DNA from: Acidobacteriota bacterium
GTDB lineage: Bacteria > Actinomycetota > Acidimicrobiia > Acidimicrobiales > Acidimicrobilacustridaceae
Direction of reading: 5' to 3'
Assembly (NCBI GenBank): GCA_018969405.1
Contig: JAGWYK010000019.1
Coordinates: 1-36,714 of the forward strand
DNA: 36,714 nucleotides
Part shown: piece by piece, positions 26,724 to 36,714 of the stretch
Numbering within the stretch: position 1 is the stretch's first letter
Layout: each line of letters starts with the position of its first letter
Translations under genes and position numbers: made by a program
The notes under the pieces: generated by a model
What the model was told of the DNA's origin: nothing
The model's input: the letters and a program-made list of their open reading frames with translations, nothing else
The model's database searches: none

Positions 26724-27902
26724 ATGGACATGCGTTTCACCGAGGCCGAGGAGGCCTTCCGCGCCGAGGCCCGCGCCTGGTTGGAGGCCAACGTGCCCCA
26801 CGGGCTGCCCTCGGGCGACACCCGCGAGGGCTTCGCCCTGCATGTCGAGTGGGAGAAGAAGCTGTTCGCCGATCGCTGGTCGGTGGTGTCCTGGCCCGAG
26901 GAGTACGGGGGCCGCGGTGCCTCGCTGTGGGAGTGGTTGATCTTCGAGGAGGAGTACTACCGCGCCGGTGGTCCCCAGCGGGTGACCCAGAACGGCATCT
27001 TCCTGCTCGCTCCCACCATCTTCGAGTTCGGCACCGCCGAGCAGAAGGCCCGATTCCTGCCGCGGATGGCCGCCGCGGAGGATCTCTGGTGCCAGGGCTG
27101 GTCCGAGCCGGATGCCGGGTCCGATCTCGCCGGCATCAAGAGCCGCGCCTCGCGCGATGAGGCTGCCGGGGGGTGGATCATCAACGGGCAGAAGACCTGG
27201 ACCACCCGCGGGGCGTTCTGCAACTGGGTGTTCGGTCTGTTCCGCACCGATCCCGATGCCGCCCGCCACGCCGGCATGACCTATCTCATGGTCCCGCTCG
27301 ATGCTCCCGGGGTCACCGTGCGCGGCGTCGAGCGACTCGACGGCGACGAGGGCTTCGCCGAGGTGTTCTTCGACGATGTGTTCGTGGCCGATGATCTCGT
27401 GCTCGGTGGCATCAACAACGGCTGGGGTGTGGCCATGGCCACCACCTCGTCCGAACGCGGTCTCACCCTGCGCTCGCCCGGTCGGTTCTGCGCGGCGGCC
27501 GATCGCCTCATCGACCTGCATCGCCGCCTGGCGGCCGCCGGTGAGCATCCCGAGCGGGTCGCAGCGCTGCGCGAGGACGTCGCCCAGTCCTGGATGGAGG
27601 CCGAGGCCTACCGTCTCGCCACCCTCGCCGATGTCACCGGTCTGGTCGAGGGTGTCGGTCAGGGCGCTCGGTCCAGCCTCACCAAGATCTTCTGGTCGGA
27701 GCTCGATGTGCGGCTCAACGAGACCGCGCTGCGTCTGCTCGGACCGGGAGCGGAACTCATCGAGGGGTCCCCCGCCGCGGTCGACGATGGGGCGTGGATG
27801 AAGGCCTTCGAATTCTCTCTGTCGGGGCCGATCTACGCCGGCACCAACGAGATCCAGCGCAACGTCGTCGCCGAGCGCGTGCTCGGCCTGCCCCGGAAGT
27901 AG
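26724..27902 (+). CDS. acyl-CoA dehydrogenase, FadE-type (first of a pair)
   Basis: This FAD-dependent enzyme of 392 residues oxidises acyl-CoA to enoyl-CoA. It has the FAD/substrate segment CQGWSEPDAGSDLAGI, the INGQKTWTTRG strand, and the C-terminal IYAGTNEIQRNVVAERVLGLPR. At the usual catalytic Glu position of short- and medium-chain enzymes it has Ala372. Glu244 in SSERGLT occupies the alternative base position known from isovaleryl-CoA dehydrogenase and from mycobacterial heterotetrameric enzymes. The ATG at 26724 has GGAG 6 bases upstream; the earlier GTG at 26685 lies next to the promoter and is unlikely. The paired gene follows after 9 bp. Confidence 0.92.
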   Translation: MDMRFTEAEEAFRAEARAWLEANVPHGLPSGDTREGFALHVEWEKKLFADRWSVVSWPEEYGGRGASLWEWLIFEEEYYRAGGPQRVTQNGIFLLAPTIFEFGTAEQKARFLPRMAAAEDLWCQGWSEPDAGSDLAGIKSRASRDEAAGGWIINGQKTWTTRGAFCNWVFGLFRTDPDAARHAGMTYLMVPLDAPGVTVRGVERLDGDEGFAEVFFDDVFVADDLVLGGINNGWGVAMATTSSERGLTLRSPGRFCAAADRLIDLHRRLAAAGEHPERVAALREDVAQSWMEAEAYRLATLADVTGLVEGVGQGARSSLTKIFWSELDVRLNETALRLLGPGAELIEGSPAAVDDGAWMKAFEFSLSGPIYAGTNEIQRNVVAERVLGLPRK

Positions 27903-27911
27903 GTCGCTCCC

Positions 27912-28928
27912 ATGCGTTTCGCCTTCACCGACGAGCAACTCATGTTCCGCGACGCCGTCGCCGATCTGCTGGCCAACGAATGTCCGCCCGAGAAGGTGCG
28001 GTGGGCCTGGACCGACGACGAGGGGCGCGACCCGAAGCTCTGGGCGGCCCTCGCCGAGATGGGTGTGATCGGTCTCACCGCCCCCGAGGCGGCCGGCGGC
28101 CTGGGCATGGACGAGATCGATCTGCTTCCCATCCTCACCGAGGCCGGCCGGGCCGCCCTCCCGGCGCCGCTGCTGGAGACCACCGCCGTGGTCATCCCCC
28201 TGTTGGCCGAGTCGGCCCCCGCCGCCATGGCCGAGGCCTGGCTGCCCCGACTGGCCGATGGCTCGGCCATCGCCACCATCGCCCTCGAGGGCCAGCGCCT
28301 CGTCCCCGACGCCCATATCGCCGACCTGCTCGTGGCGGAGCGGGACGGCTCACTGTTCGCCGTCCCCGCCGACGCCCTCCGATGCACCCGTCAGTCCTCG
28401 GTCGACGGCGCTCGTCGACTCTTCACCGTGGACTGGGACACCGCCGATGCCGAGTGCATCGTCGCCGGCGAGGCGGCAGCCGCAGCGATCGCGCTCGCCT
28501 TCGACCGCGGCGCCGTCGCCGCCGCCGCCGAACTGATCGGCATGGCCGAGCGCATGATCGCCATGACCGTCGAGTACGTGGTGGCCCGCCAGCAGTTCGG
28601 CGTGCCCATCGGCAGCTTCCAGGCGGTCAAGCACCACCTGGCCGATGCCGAGCTGAAGGTCTCCTTCGCCCGGCCGATGGTGTGGAACGCCGCCTACGCA
28701 CTGGCCACGGGGGAACCCGATCGGGACCGCAGCGTCTCGATGGCCAAGTGCTTCGCCTCCGATGCCGCCGAGGTGGTGGCGCGCAAGGCCCTCCAGTGCC
28801 ACGGTGCCATCGGCTACACCACCGAGCACGATCTGCACTTCTGGCTCAAGCGCTCCTGGGCACTGGCCGCCTCATGGGGCGATGCGCTCTGGCATCGTCG
28901 CCGTGTCGCCGCCCTCCTGCTCGACTGA
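27912..28928 (+). CDS. acyl-CoA dehydrogenase family protein (second of a pair)
   Basis: This 338-residue protein is a shorter acyl-CoA dehydrogenase relative. It has the N-terminal helical domain (FTDEQLMFRDAVADLL), a reduced middle domain, and the C-terminal helical bundle with YVVARQQFGVPIGSFQAVKHHLAD and CHGAIGYTTEHDLHFWLKR. Such short partners with an adjacent full-length subunit form alpha2-beta2 enzymes in mycobacteria, acting on steroid side chains or branched acyl-CoAs. The ATG is 9 bp after the first subunit. The gene ends before a strong bidirectional hairpin. Confidence 0.9.
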   Translation: MRFAFTDEQLMFRDAVADLLANECPPEKVRWAWTDDEGRDPKLWAALAEMGVIGLTAPEAAGGLGMDEIDLLPILTEAGRAALPAPLLETTAVVIPLLAESAPAAMAEAWLPRLADGSAIATIALEGQRLVPDAHIADLLVAERDGSLFAVPADALRCTRQSSVDGARRLFTVDWDTADAECIVAGEAAAAAIALAFDRGAVAAAAELIGMAERMIAMTVEYVVARQQFGVPIGSFQAVKHHLADAELKVSFARPMVWNAAYALATGEPDRDRSVSMAKCFASDAAEVVARKALQCHGAIGYTTEHDLHFWLKRSWALAASWGDALWHRRRVAALLLD

Positions 28929-28946
28929 TCCGGGCCCGGACGCGCA

Positions 28947-28973
28947 GGAGGCCGGTCCGACGGACCGGCCTCC
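28947..28973 (+). terminator. bidirectional hairpin between convergent genes
   Basis: GGAGGCCGGTCCG and CGGACCGGCCTCC are perfect 13-base arms around one A. The hairpin stands midway between the dehydrogenase stop and the convergent aldehyde dehydrogenase stop, the classic place for a shared terminator. There is no T-run, as is common in high-GC actinobacteria. Confidence 0.75.
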
Positions 28974-29001
28974 CACACTGGTGCAGCGGTGGTCGGTGGA
29001 A

Positions 29002-30462
29002 TCAGCCGCCGATGGGCAGATCGATGCCGCCGGGCAGCGAGATGGTCTTGCACTCGCAGAAGGCCTCGATGCCCTCGGGGCCGAGCTCACGGCCGATGCC
29101 GGAGTTCTTGTAGCCACCGAAGGGGCCGTTGAAGTCCATGCCCTGCGCGGTGTTGACGCCGAAGGTGCCGGTGCGAACCTTGCGGGCCACGTCGATGCCC
29201 TTCTCGAGATCCGCCGTGTAGCAGGCGCCGGCGAGGCCGTAGTCGTTGTCGTTGGCGATGGCGATGGCCTCGTCGAGGGTGTCGTACTTGATGAGTGACA
29301 GCACCGGACCGAAGATCTCCTCACGGGCGATGGTCATGTCGTTGGTGACATCGGCGAAGAGGGTGGGGGACACGAAGTGACCCTTGGCCTCATCGGGACG
29401 ACCGCCGCCGACCACCACGGTGGCACCCTCGGAGCGACCCTTGGCGATGTAGCCCTCGACCCGCTCGCGCTGACGCTCGGCGATCAGCGGTCCGCAGAGG
29501 TTCTCGGGGTTGGAGGGGTCACCGGTGGTCTGGGCGCCGACGGCGGCACCGAGGGCCTCGCGCACCTCGTCATAGCGGCTGGCCGGGGCGAGCACGCGGG
29601 TGAGCGCCACGCAGGCCTGGCCGTTGTTCATGAGGCCGCCCTGGATGATGGCGGGGATGGCCTCGTCGAGGTTGGCGTCATCGCAGATGATGGCGGCCGA
29701 CTTGCCCCCGAGCTCGAGGGTGCAGCGCTTGAGCTGCTCGCCGCAGATGGCGCCGATCTTGCGACCCGCCGCGGTGGAGCCGGTGAAGCTGACCTTGTTG
29801 ACGTCGGGATGACGCACGAGGTACTCGCCGACCTCGCGATCGGCGGGGACGATGTTGACCACGCCGGCCGGCACGCCGGCCTCCATGAGGACCTCGGCGA
29901 ACAGGTTCGCGTCGAGCGGGGTCTCGGGGGCGGGCTTGAGCACGATGGTCGAGCCCGAGGCGAGCGTGGGGCCCACCTTGAGGGTGGTGATGAACAGCGG
30001 CACGTTCCACGGGATGATGCCGGCGCAGACGCCGACCGGCTCGCGGCGCACGATGATCTGGCCCCCGAGGGCGCCGTCGCGACGCTCCTCGAACGGGAAG
30101 TTCAGGGTGTGCTGGGCGAAGGTGTTGAGCACCATCGTGGCCGACAGGACCTGACCGAACATCGAGAAGTAGTAGGGGGCGCCGACCTCGCTGGTGATGA
30201 GGTTGGTGAACTCCTCCTGGCGGGCGGTGAGGATCTCGGCCACCTTGGCGATCAGCGCCGACCGCTGCTGCGCGGTGTAGTCGGCCCACTCGCCGGTGAG
30301 GGCGGCCTTGGCCGCGGCCACGGCGCGGTCCATGTCGGCCGGGGTGGCGACCGGCACGGAGCCGATGACCTCCTCGGAGGTGGGGGAGAGGACCTTGAGG
30401 GTCTCGTTGCCAGCGGGCTCGACCCACTCGCCCCCGATGAAGAACTTGTCGTAGGTGTGCAT
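29002..30462 (-). CDS. NAD(P)-dependent aldehyde dehydrogenase
   Basis: This 486-residue enzyme oxidises an aldehyde to its acid. The key residues are visible: Asn153 in IIPWNVPL, the nucleotide-binding FTGST (226-230), the general base Glu250 in LELGGKSA, and the nucleophile Cys284 in NNGQACVALTR. The C-terminal FNGPFGGYKNSGIGRELGPEG is typical. The ATG at 30462 has AAGGGG about 6 bases upstream. Neighbouring lipid-type catabolic genes suggest an aliphatic substrate, but the sequence does not fix it. Confidence 0.94.
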   Translation of the reverse strand: MHTYDKFFIGGEWVEPAGNETLKVLSPTSEEVIGSVPVATPADMDRAVAAAKAALTGEWADYTAQQRSALIAKVAEILTARQEEFTNLITSEVGAPYYFSMFGQVLSATMVLNTFAQHTLNFPFEERRDGALGGQIIVRREPVGVCAGIIPWNVPLFITTLKVGPTLASGSTIVLKPAPETPLDANLFAEVLMEAGVPAGVVNIVPADREVGEYLVRHPDVNKVSFTGSTAAGRKIGAICGEQLKRCTLELGGKSAAIICDDANLDEAIPAIIQGGLMNNGQACVALTRVLAPASRYDEVREALGAAVGAQTTGDPSNPENLCGPLIAERQRERVEGYIAKGRSEGATVVVGGGRPDEAKGHFVSPTLFADVTNDMTIAREEIFGPVLSLIKYDTLDEAIAIANDNDYGLAGACYTADLEKGIDVARKVRTGTFGVNTAQGMDFNGPFGGYKNSGIGRELGPEGIEAFCECKTISLPGGIDLPIGG

Positions 30463-30494
30463 GCTTCCCCTTCAGTGATGAGACCCGTGTGGTC

Positions 30495-30518
30495 AGATTC
30501 CCGACGAAGGGGGAATCT
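30495..30518 (-). repeat. inverted repeat upstream of the aldehyde dehydrogenase
   Basis: AGATTCCC and GGGAATCT are 8-bp perfect arms with an 8-base spacer, 33 bp upstream of the start codon. It lies where an operator or promoter would be expected. On the minus strand TAGATT overlaps one arm and could serve as a -10 box. Confidence 0.45.
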
Positions 30519-30560
30519 ATCGCCGTCCGGGGCCGGAGTCAGCCTGAGCGCCGGATCCGA

Positions 30561-32936
30561 TCAGCCGAACCCGTTGAGCTCGTCCACCACCCGCAGCAGA
30601 TCGCCTGTGCCGGAGAAGTTCACCCCGATGAGGTTGGGGAGACGCCCCCGCTGGATGGCGCAGTCGCGCACCCGGGGCATGAGCACGTCGTAGCTGTTGA
30701 TGATCCGGGCCTCCTCGACAGTGGCCGCGGCGCCGGAGGGGGTGACCCAATGGTTGATCTGGAACAGGGGTGAGGACGGGGTGCCCCGGTTCGGGGCGCA
30801 GCTGGGCAGGCCGCTCCAGTCGGCGGCGGACACGAAGGAGGAGGTCCCCGGATCGGTGGGCGAGGGGACCGTGTCGGGGACCGGGCCGTCGACGGTGGCA
30901 TCGCCGGTGTAGCGCGCAGAGCCCGGGGTGAACAGCGCCTCGGGGGTGCGGAAGGTGAACGGGGTGTCCTGATAGGCGCCGTAGGCCGCGGAGTTCCAGG
31001 CCGGCTGCTGGTCGCCGAACTCGGCGAACATGACGATGTTGCGACGGGCCTCGATCATCTCCCGCAGCGTGGGCCACGGTGCGCCGGGTTCGACGTTCCA
31101 GAGGCGGTCGAACAGCTTCGCCTCGCGGAACGCCTTCTCGGTGTCGGCATCGGACACGTAGTTGCCGACCACCAGCACGATGACCTCGTTCGGATTGAGG
31201 TCGAGGAACTGGCGGATGCTGCGCAGCGCATCGGTGAACAGCGTGGCGCCGAGCTCGCAGTTCACATGACACAGGTACACGCCGCGCAGTGACGGGTCGA
31301 CTCTGGCCGAGGCGGCGATGGCGGCAGCTCGGCGCTGCTGCTCCGGGGTGAGCACATCGCTCGACTCGGGGGTGGAGGTGGCCAGCTCAGCACCCTGATC
31401 GGTGATGACCAGCGGGGCACCGGTGACGTCGAGACTGGTCGGGATGCCGTAGTGGGTCTTCACCAGCAGCGCCCGGATGCCCTGGGCCAGCTGGGCGGGG
31501 ATCCCCTGGTCCTGCTCGGCGAACAGCCAGCCCGGATCCCGTCGGGCCGACATGGAGTTGTGCGATCCGGCGAAGGCCACCTCGTCGAACCGTCGATCGC
31601 AGAGCTGGACATGGCCGTTGCACCGGAGCTCTCCGGCGGCCGAGGGCCGGGACCCGGTGTGCAGCAGCAGTCCCACCGCGCCGACGAGAACGATGAGGGC
31701 GAGGGAGGCCCCGAGGATGCGGTGCGAGCGGACGGCACCGATCTGGTCCTGCACGGCGCTGCTGGCGATGGCCCGAGCACTGCGATGGTCGGTGCGCCCC
31801 ACCACGCTGAGCAGTTCGATCACACCGAGGTACACGACGTAGGAGCCGATGAGGAACACCAGGGCGGGGGCGACCGCATCGCGATGGATGACGATGAGGT
31901 ACCCGGCGACCATGACCAGCAGGGCGCGCAGCACATGGGTGGCGGGGGTGGTTGGTGTCCAGCCTGAGGAGCGGGCTCGCACCATGGCCCAGAGCTCGGC
32001 GGGGGTGATCGGTGGACGCTCCGGTCGCGAGGCCACGCTGAAGGCGCACACGATGATGCCGATGGCGGTGAGGCTGATCGAGAGCGTGATGAGGCCGCCG
32101 ACGAAGATCGCGGTGCCGTCGTGGAGCGCGGCCCGGGCGGTGGCGCTGGGGGCGAAGGAGGCGGCGATGGCCGGTGCGGCCGCCCCCAGGGCGAAGGAGG
32201 CGCCGCCGCCGATGGCGATGGCGAGACCGAGCCGGAACACGCCGCGGCGGCGATCGGGATGGAGCAGCACGACCGCCGCGCCGAGGGCGATGAGGGTGAG
32301 GATGGAGCGAAGGGCGGCGTCGCCCATCGATCGCGTGAGCTTCCAGAGCTGGGCGTCCCGCAACCGGCTGCTGATGTCGATGAAGAAGTCGCTGGTGCCG
32401 TCGGGGATGGCGGAGGCGAGATCGGGGTTGCTCACCTGCAGGCTCCCGCTCAGCACGCCGAGAGCTCCGCTCAGATTGATGGCTGCCTCGCTGCCGTCCT
32501 CGGTGAGCAGCGACTGCTGGGCCTGGATGATGGCGCTGCGGAAGATGGAGCGGAACACCTCGGTGCCGAGCAGCTGCTCGATGGCCGGGCGCAGCACGGT
32601 CTGGAACGAGGCCAGCCGGGATGGTCCCGTGGCCACCAGCTTCTCGGTGATGGCGTCGGCCAGCTCGGCTCGGACCGAGGCGGCGTCGAGCATCTTCACC
32701 GAGGTGTTGGCGAAGTTGGTCCCCTCGAACACGGCGTCGCGGGCCCAGAACGACACCGAGGTGGTGAACACCATCAGGGTGAGGATGGCGCCGAGGACTG
32801 CGCTGAGACGGCGACGACGGCGCTGGTTGCGTGTCAGCGTCGGTTCCGTCGGGGTGTCGGGGCTGGCCACACCCGATGATCCCACAGGTGGGGGAGTGCG
32901 GTGCGGGGCGGGAGCCCGACGGCGCCGGCCGACCAC
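30561..32936 (-). CDS. polytopic membrane protein with PI-PLC-like extracytoplasmic domain
   Basis: This 791-residue protein has an Arg-rich cytoplasmic N-terminus and a first membrane helix near residues 43-65. An extracytoplasmic helical region (about 66-205) is followed by about six more helices (206-426) and a large C-terminal domain (about 435-791). That domain has PI-PLC-X features: FAGSHNSMS with a candidate catalytic His, GIRALLVKTHYG with a second His, and NPNEVIVLVVGNYV. Cysteines in RCNGHVQLCDRR and YLCHVNCELG may form disulphides outside the cell. The start is unsure: GTG at 32936 (AGAGGA about 11 bases upstream) or GTG at 32870. A role in phospholipid or lipoglycan turnover is inferred. 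Confidence 0.82.
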   Translation of the reverse strand: MVGRRRRAPAPHRTPPPVGSSGVASPDTPTEPTLTRNQRRRRRLSAVLGAILTLMVFTTSVSFWARDAVFEGTNFANTSVKMLDAASVRAELADAITEKLVATGPSRLASFQTVLRPAIEQLLGTEVFRSIFRSAIIQAQQSLLTEDGSEAAINLSGALGVLSGSLQVSNPDLASAIPDGTSDFFIDISSRLRDAQLWKLTRSMGDAALRSILTLIALGAAVVLLHPDRRRGVFRLGLAIAIGGGASFALGAAAPAIAASFAPSATARAALHDGTAIFVGGLITLSISLTAIGIIVCAFSVASRPERPPITPAELWAMVRARSSGWTPTTPATHVLRALLVMVAGYLIVIHRDAVAPALVFLIGSYVVYLGVIELLSVVGRTDHRSARAIASSAVQDQIGAVRSHRILGASLALIVLVGAVGLLLHTGSRPSAAGELRCNGHVQLCDRRFDEVAFAGSHNSMSARRDPGWLFAEQDQGIPAQLAQGIRALLVKTHYGIPTSLDVTGAPLVITDQGAELATSTPESSDVLTPEQQRRAAAIAASARVDPSLRGVYLCHVNCELGATLFTDALRSIRQFLDLNPNEVIVLVVGNYVSDADTEKAFREAKLFDRLWNVEPGAPWPTLREMIEARRNIVMFAEFGDQQPAWNSAAYGAYQDTPFTFRTPEALFTPGSARYTGDATVDGPVPDTVPSPTDPGTSSFVSAADWSGLPSCAPNRGTPSSPLFQINHWVTPSGAAATVEEARIINSYDVLMPRVRDCAIQRGRLPNLIGVNFSGTGDLLRVVDELNGFG

Positions 32937-32998
32937 CCCGGCTGCGATCCTCTGCCACGATGGTGCGGCGCCATCGGGCGCCCGTGGAGGTGGGTCGG

Positions 32999-34030
<1,032 letters not shown>

Positions 34031-34971
34031 ACCCGAGCGCCGTGCCGGTGACCGAACGGGTGGCCACCCGGACACCGATCTCGGTGCCGTCACCCTCACC
34101 GCCGGTGCCACCTCGATCACCGTCCTGACCCGGGTGGGCCTGACGGTGTCCTCGCTCGACCACCGTGGCGAGCAGTACCTGAGTCTCCATGGCGGTGTCG
34201 CCGCGCTGCGGGGCGGACACACCACCGGTCTGCCCCTGCTGGCTCCGTGGGCGAACCGCCTGCGGGGACCGGACTATGTCGTCGACGACCGCCGGGTGGC
34301 GGTGGTCGGGTCGCCCGGGGTGCATCTCGACGCCAACGGTCTCCCCCTGCACGGCACGATGGTCGGCCGGGACGGCTGGTCGATCGAGCAGCGCGACGCC
34401 TCCTCGCTCACCGCAATGTTCGACGCCGCCGCCGATCCGGAGGTGATGGCCTCGTTCCCGTTCCCGCACTCGCTCACCGTCCGGTTCGCGGTCGAGCCGG
34501 CGCGGCTCACCGTCACCACCACGCTGCGCGCCACCGGTGCCGTGGCGGCCCCGGTGAGTTTCGGATGGCATCCCTACTTCACCCTTCCCGGATCGGAACG
34601 CGATGACTGGTGGCTCGAGCTCCCGGACCGAGTCCATCTGCTGCTCGACGAACTGCAGCTCCCCACCGGTGCGGTCGTGGACGAACCGGCCGGTCGTGTC
34701 GATCTGCTCGGGCGCGCCCTCGATGACGGCTACCTCCTCGGTGCCGATCGTCGACTCGCCCTGTGCGGTCCCGATCATCGACTCGAGGTCGCCCTCGACG
34801 GCGCCTACCCCGTCGCCCAGGTGTACGCACCGATAGGTTCTCCCTTCGTGGCGCTCGAACCGATGACCGCTCCCACCGATGCGCTCAGCCGGGCGCAGGC
34901 TGCGACCGTCGCACCCGGACACCAGCACACCGCCGGTTTCGTCGTCACCATCGTCTGACCCGGAGGCCACC

Positions 34972-36609
34972 ATGGGCGCTGTTCCCGAATCGATCGACCG
35001 CACCCCGCAGTGGTGGGCGCTGGCCGCCCATCAGGCCGAGATCGCCGATGTGCATCTGCGCGACCTCTTCGCCGCCGATCCCAGCCGCGGCGAGCGGTTG
35101 CAGCTCACGGTGGGCGATCTGCATGTCGACTACGCCAAGCATCGGATCGACGACACGACGCTCGCCCTGCTGTTCGATCTGGCCCGCACCGCAGGGGTTG
35201 AGCAGCTGCGCGATGCCATGTTCGCCGGCGAGCGCATCAACGTCACCGAGGATCGCGCCGTGCTGCACACCGCACTGCGGGCTCGACGCGGAGATTCGCT
35301 GATCGTGGATGGCCGTGATGTCGTTGCCGATGTGCACGCCGTGCTCGACCAGATGTCGGTCTTCGCCGATCGGGTGCGGTCGGGGGAGTGGGTGGGTCAC
35401 ACCGGTCGGCGCATCCGCACCGTGGTCAACATCGGCATCGGCGGCAGCGACCTCGGTCCCCGCATGGCCCACGACGCCCTCCTGCCGTTCGTCACCCCGG
35501 ACATCACCTTCCGGTTCCTCTCCAACGTCGACGGTGACGAGTTCCATGAGATCGTGCGCGATCTCGATCCGGCCGAGACGCTCTTCGTCGTCGCCTCGAA
35601 GACCTTCACCACCCTCGAGACCATGACCAACGCCGACTCGGCCCGGCACTGGGCACTGGCGGCACTGGGCGATGAGGCCGCCATCGCCCGTCACTTCGTG
35701 GCCGTGTCCACCAACGCCGCCGCGGTCACCGCCTTCGGCATCGACACCGACAACATGTTCGGGTTCTGGGACTGGGTCGGCGGTCGGTACAGCGTCGACT
35801 CCGCCATCGGACTGTCGCTGATGATCGCCATCGGTCCGGAACGTTTCGGTGAGTTCCTCGCCGGCTTCCGCATCATCGACGAGCACTTCCGCACCGCGCC
35901 GCTGGAGCGGAACCTGCCGGCCATCCTCGGCCTCATCTCGGTCTGGTACAACAACTTCTTCGGCGCCGAGACCCTCGCCGTGCTGCCCTACAGCCACTAC
36001 CTCGGGCAGCTGGCGCCCTATCTGCAGCAGCTCGCCATGGAGAGCAACGGGAAGTCGGTGGACCGATGGGGTCGACCGGTGGCCACCCAGACCGGCGAGA
36101 TCGTCTGGGGGCAGCCCGGCACCAACGGCCAGCACGCCTTCTACCAACTCATCCACCAGGGCACGAAGCTCATCCCTGCTGACTTCATCGGCGCCGCCCG
36201 ACCGGCCCATGAGGTCGATGTGCACCACGACATCTTCATGGCGAACTTCTTCGCCCAGCCCGAGGCGCTGGCCTTCGGGCGCACCGCCGAGCAGGTGGCG
36301 GCTGACGGTGTCGATCCGGCCCAGGTGGCGGCCCGCACCTTCGCCGGCAACCACCCGACCACCTCGATCCTGGTGCCGGCGCTCACCCCGTCGGTGCTCG
36401 GTCAGCTCATCGCCCTCTACGAGCATCGGGTGTTCGTGCAGGGCGCCGTATGGGGCATCGACAGCTTCGACCAGTGGGGCGTGGAACTGGGCAAGAAGCT
36501 GGCGCAGGCGATCGTGCCCGAGCTCACCGCCGATGAGGATCCCGCCCTTCCCCATGACAGCTCGACCAGCGCGCTGATCCGCACCTATCGACGCCTGCGT
36601 CGCGGCTGA
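34972..36609 (+). CDS. pgi: glucose-6-phosphate isomerase
   Basis: Pgi interconverts glucose 6-phosphate and fructose 6-phosphate. The 545-residue protein has the sugar-phosphate loop [24 protein letters not shown], the signature [17 protein letters not shown], and the catalytic Glu357 ([13 protein letters not shown]), His388 ([16 protein letters not shown]) and Lys508 in the second signature ([10 protein letters not shown]). The ATG at 34972 has CGGAGG 5 bases upstream. With gnd and the epimerase it forms an operon at the branch of glycolysis and the pentose phosphate pathway. The stop codon lies inside an 18-bp tandem repeat. Confidence 0.97.
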   Translation: MGAVPESIDRTPQWWALAAHQAEIADVHLRDLFAADPSRGERLQLTVGDLHVDYAKHRIDDTTLALLFDLARTAGVEQLRDAMFAGERINVTEDRAVLHTALRARRGDSLIVDGRDVVADVHAVLDQMSVFADRVRSGEWVGHTGRRIRTVVNIGIGGSDLGPRMAHDALLPFVTPDITFRFLSNVDGDEFHEIVRDLDPAETLFVVASKTFTTLETMTNADSARHWALAALGDEAAIARHFVAVSTNAAAVTAFGIDTDNMFGFWDWVGGRYSVDSAIGLSLMIAIGPERFGEFLAGFRIIDEHFRTAPLERNLPAILGLISVWYNNFFGAETLAVLPYSHYLGQLAPYLQQLAMESNGKSVDRWGRPVATQTGEIVWGQPGTNGQHAFYQLIHQGTKLIPADFIGAARPAHEVDVHHDIFMANFFAQPEALAFGRTAEQVAADGVDPAQVAARTFAGNHPTTSILVPALTPSVLGQLIALYEHRVFVQGAVWGIDSFDQWGVELGKKLAQAIVPELTADEDPALPHDSSTSALIRTYRRLRRG

Positions 36610-36648
36610 CCCCTGCGCTTCGGCTGACACCTGCGTGCCTGCTGACAC
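36595..36648 (+). repeat. three imperfect 18-bp tandem units across the pgi stop
   Basis: Units begin at 36595, 36613 and 36631 with CTGCG and contain GCTGAC at 36605, 36623 and 36641. Because the period is a multiple of three, each unit carries an in-frame TGA; the first is the pgi stop. The array looks like serial duplication of the last six codons. Confidence 0.65.
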
Positions 36649-36698
36649 CCGCCGACGGGAGCGGCGCGGCTGCGCAGCGGTCGCGCATCAGCGGGTGT
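36645..36698 (+). terminator. possible hairpin after pgi
   Basis: ACACCCGC (36645-36652) and GCGGGTGT (36691-36698) are 8-bp perfect inverted repeats, and the sequence between them contains further self-complementary GC-rich segments (GCTGCGCAGC). It may be a GC-rich terminator. It could also be the end of an opposing gene cut by the window edge; the last ~105 bases show no clear coding frame. Confidence 0.35.
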
Positions 36699-36714
36699 GC
36701 AGATGCTCCGGGAG

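Noticed and set aside
34945-36648. 567-codon open frame opposite pgi
   Set aside because: It mirrors a well-supported pgi gene with all catalytic residues; the antisense product has shadow composition only.

Overview
This is a GC-rich window of about 36.7 kb with dense genes, short gaps, frequent GTG starts and many ATGA/TGATG overlaps. It reads as a chromosomal segment of a high-GC actinobacterium. The order rho - rpmE - prfA - prmC ... wecA-like - atpI-like - atpBEFHAGDC matches the well known actinobacterial arrangement, for example around Rv1297-Rv1311 of Mycobacterium tuberculosis. The unlinked b and b' ATP synthase genes and the glyA gene in this cluster suggest a deep-branching group such as Acidimicrobiia. 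That placement is inference only.

Region 1 (1-4892) holds transcription termination and translation genes: the 3' part of rho, rpmE, an unrecognised gene, prfA and prmC, mostly overlapping. Region 2 (4889-9911) interrupts the usual gene order. It carries a cytochrome P450 coupled to prmC, an EamA/DMT transporter, menB on the opposite strand, a small cyclic-nucleotide-binding-domain protein, and a thiolase-like protein lacking the usual nucleophilic cysteine. The Sua5/YrdC gene often found next to prmC is absent here. Region 3 (9944-20665) is glyA, a WecA/MraY-type sugar-phosphate transferase, two small AtpI-type membrane proteins and a complete F-type ATP synthase operon (a, c, b, b', delta, alpha, gamma, beta, epsilon). 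atpE is bracketed by two strong stem-loops.

Region 4 (20666-22845) is visibly richer in A/T. It contains an orphan 188-residue gene and a complete IS3-family element with 25-bp inverted repeats and a probable -1 frameshift site. Region 5 (22846-30560) is a metabolic block: a GAP/Sap-type membrane protein, a minus-strand amidohydrolase - membrane protein - PPK2 kinase operon, an ElaA-like acetyltransferase, a pair of acyl-CoA dehydrogenases, and an aldehyde dehydrogenase. A nearly identical palindrome sits in the promoters of both the amidohydrolase operon and the dehydrogenase operon, which implies one regulator for both.

Region 6 (30561-36714) has a large membrane protein with an extracytoplasmic PI-PLC-like domain, divergent from a sugar-phosphate operon: NAD-type 6-phosphogluconate dehydrogenase, aldose 1-epimerase and glucose-6-phosphate isomerase. 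No tRNA, rRNA or CRISPR array was seen. Most of the window is housekeeping. The points most worth a second look are the shared operator, the stem-loops around atpE, the Rho active-site substitution and the gamma-subunit tail.
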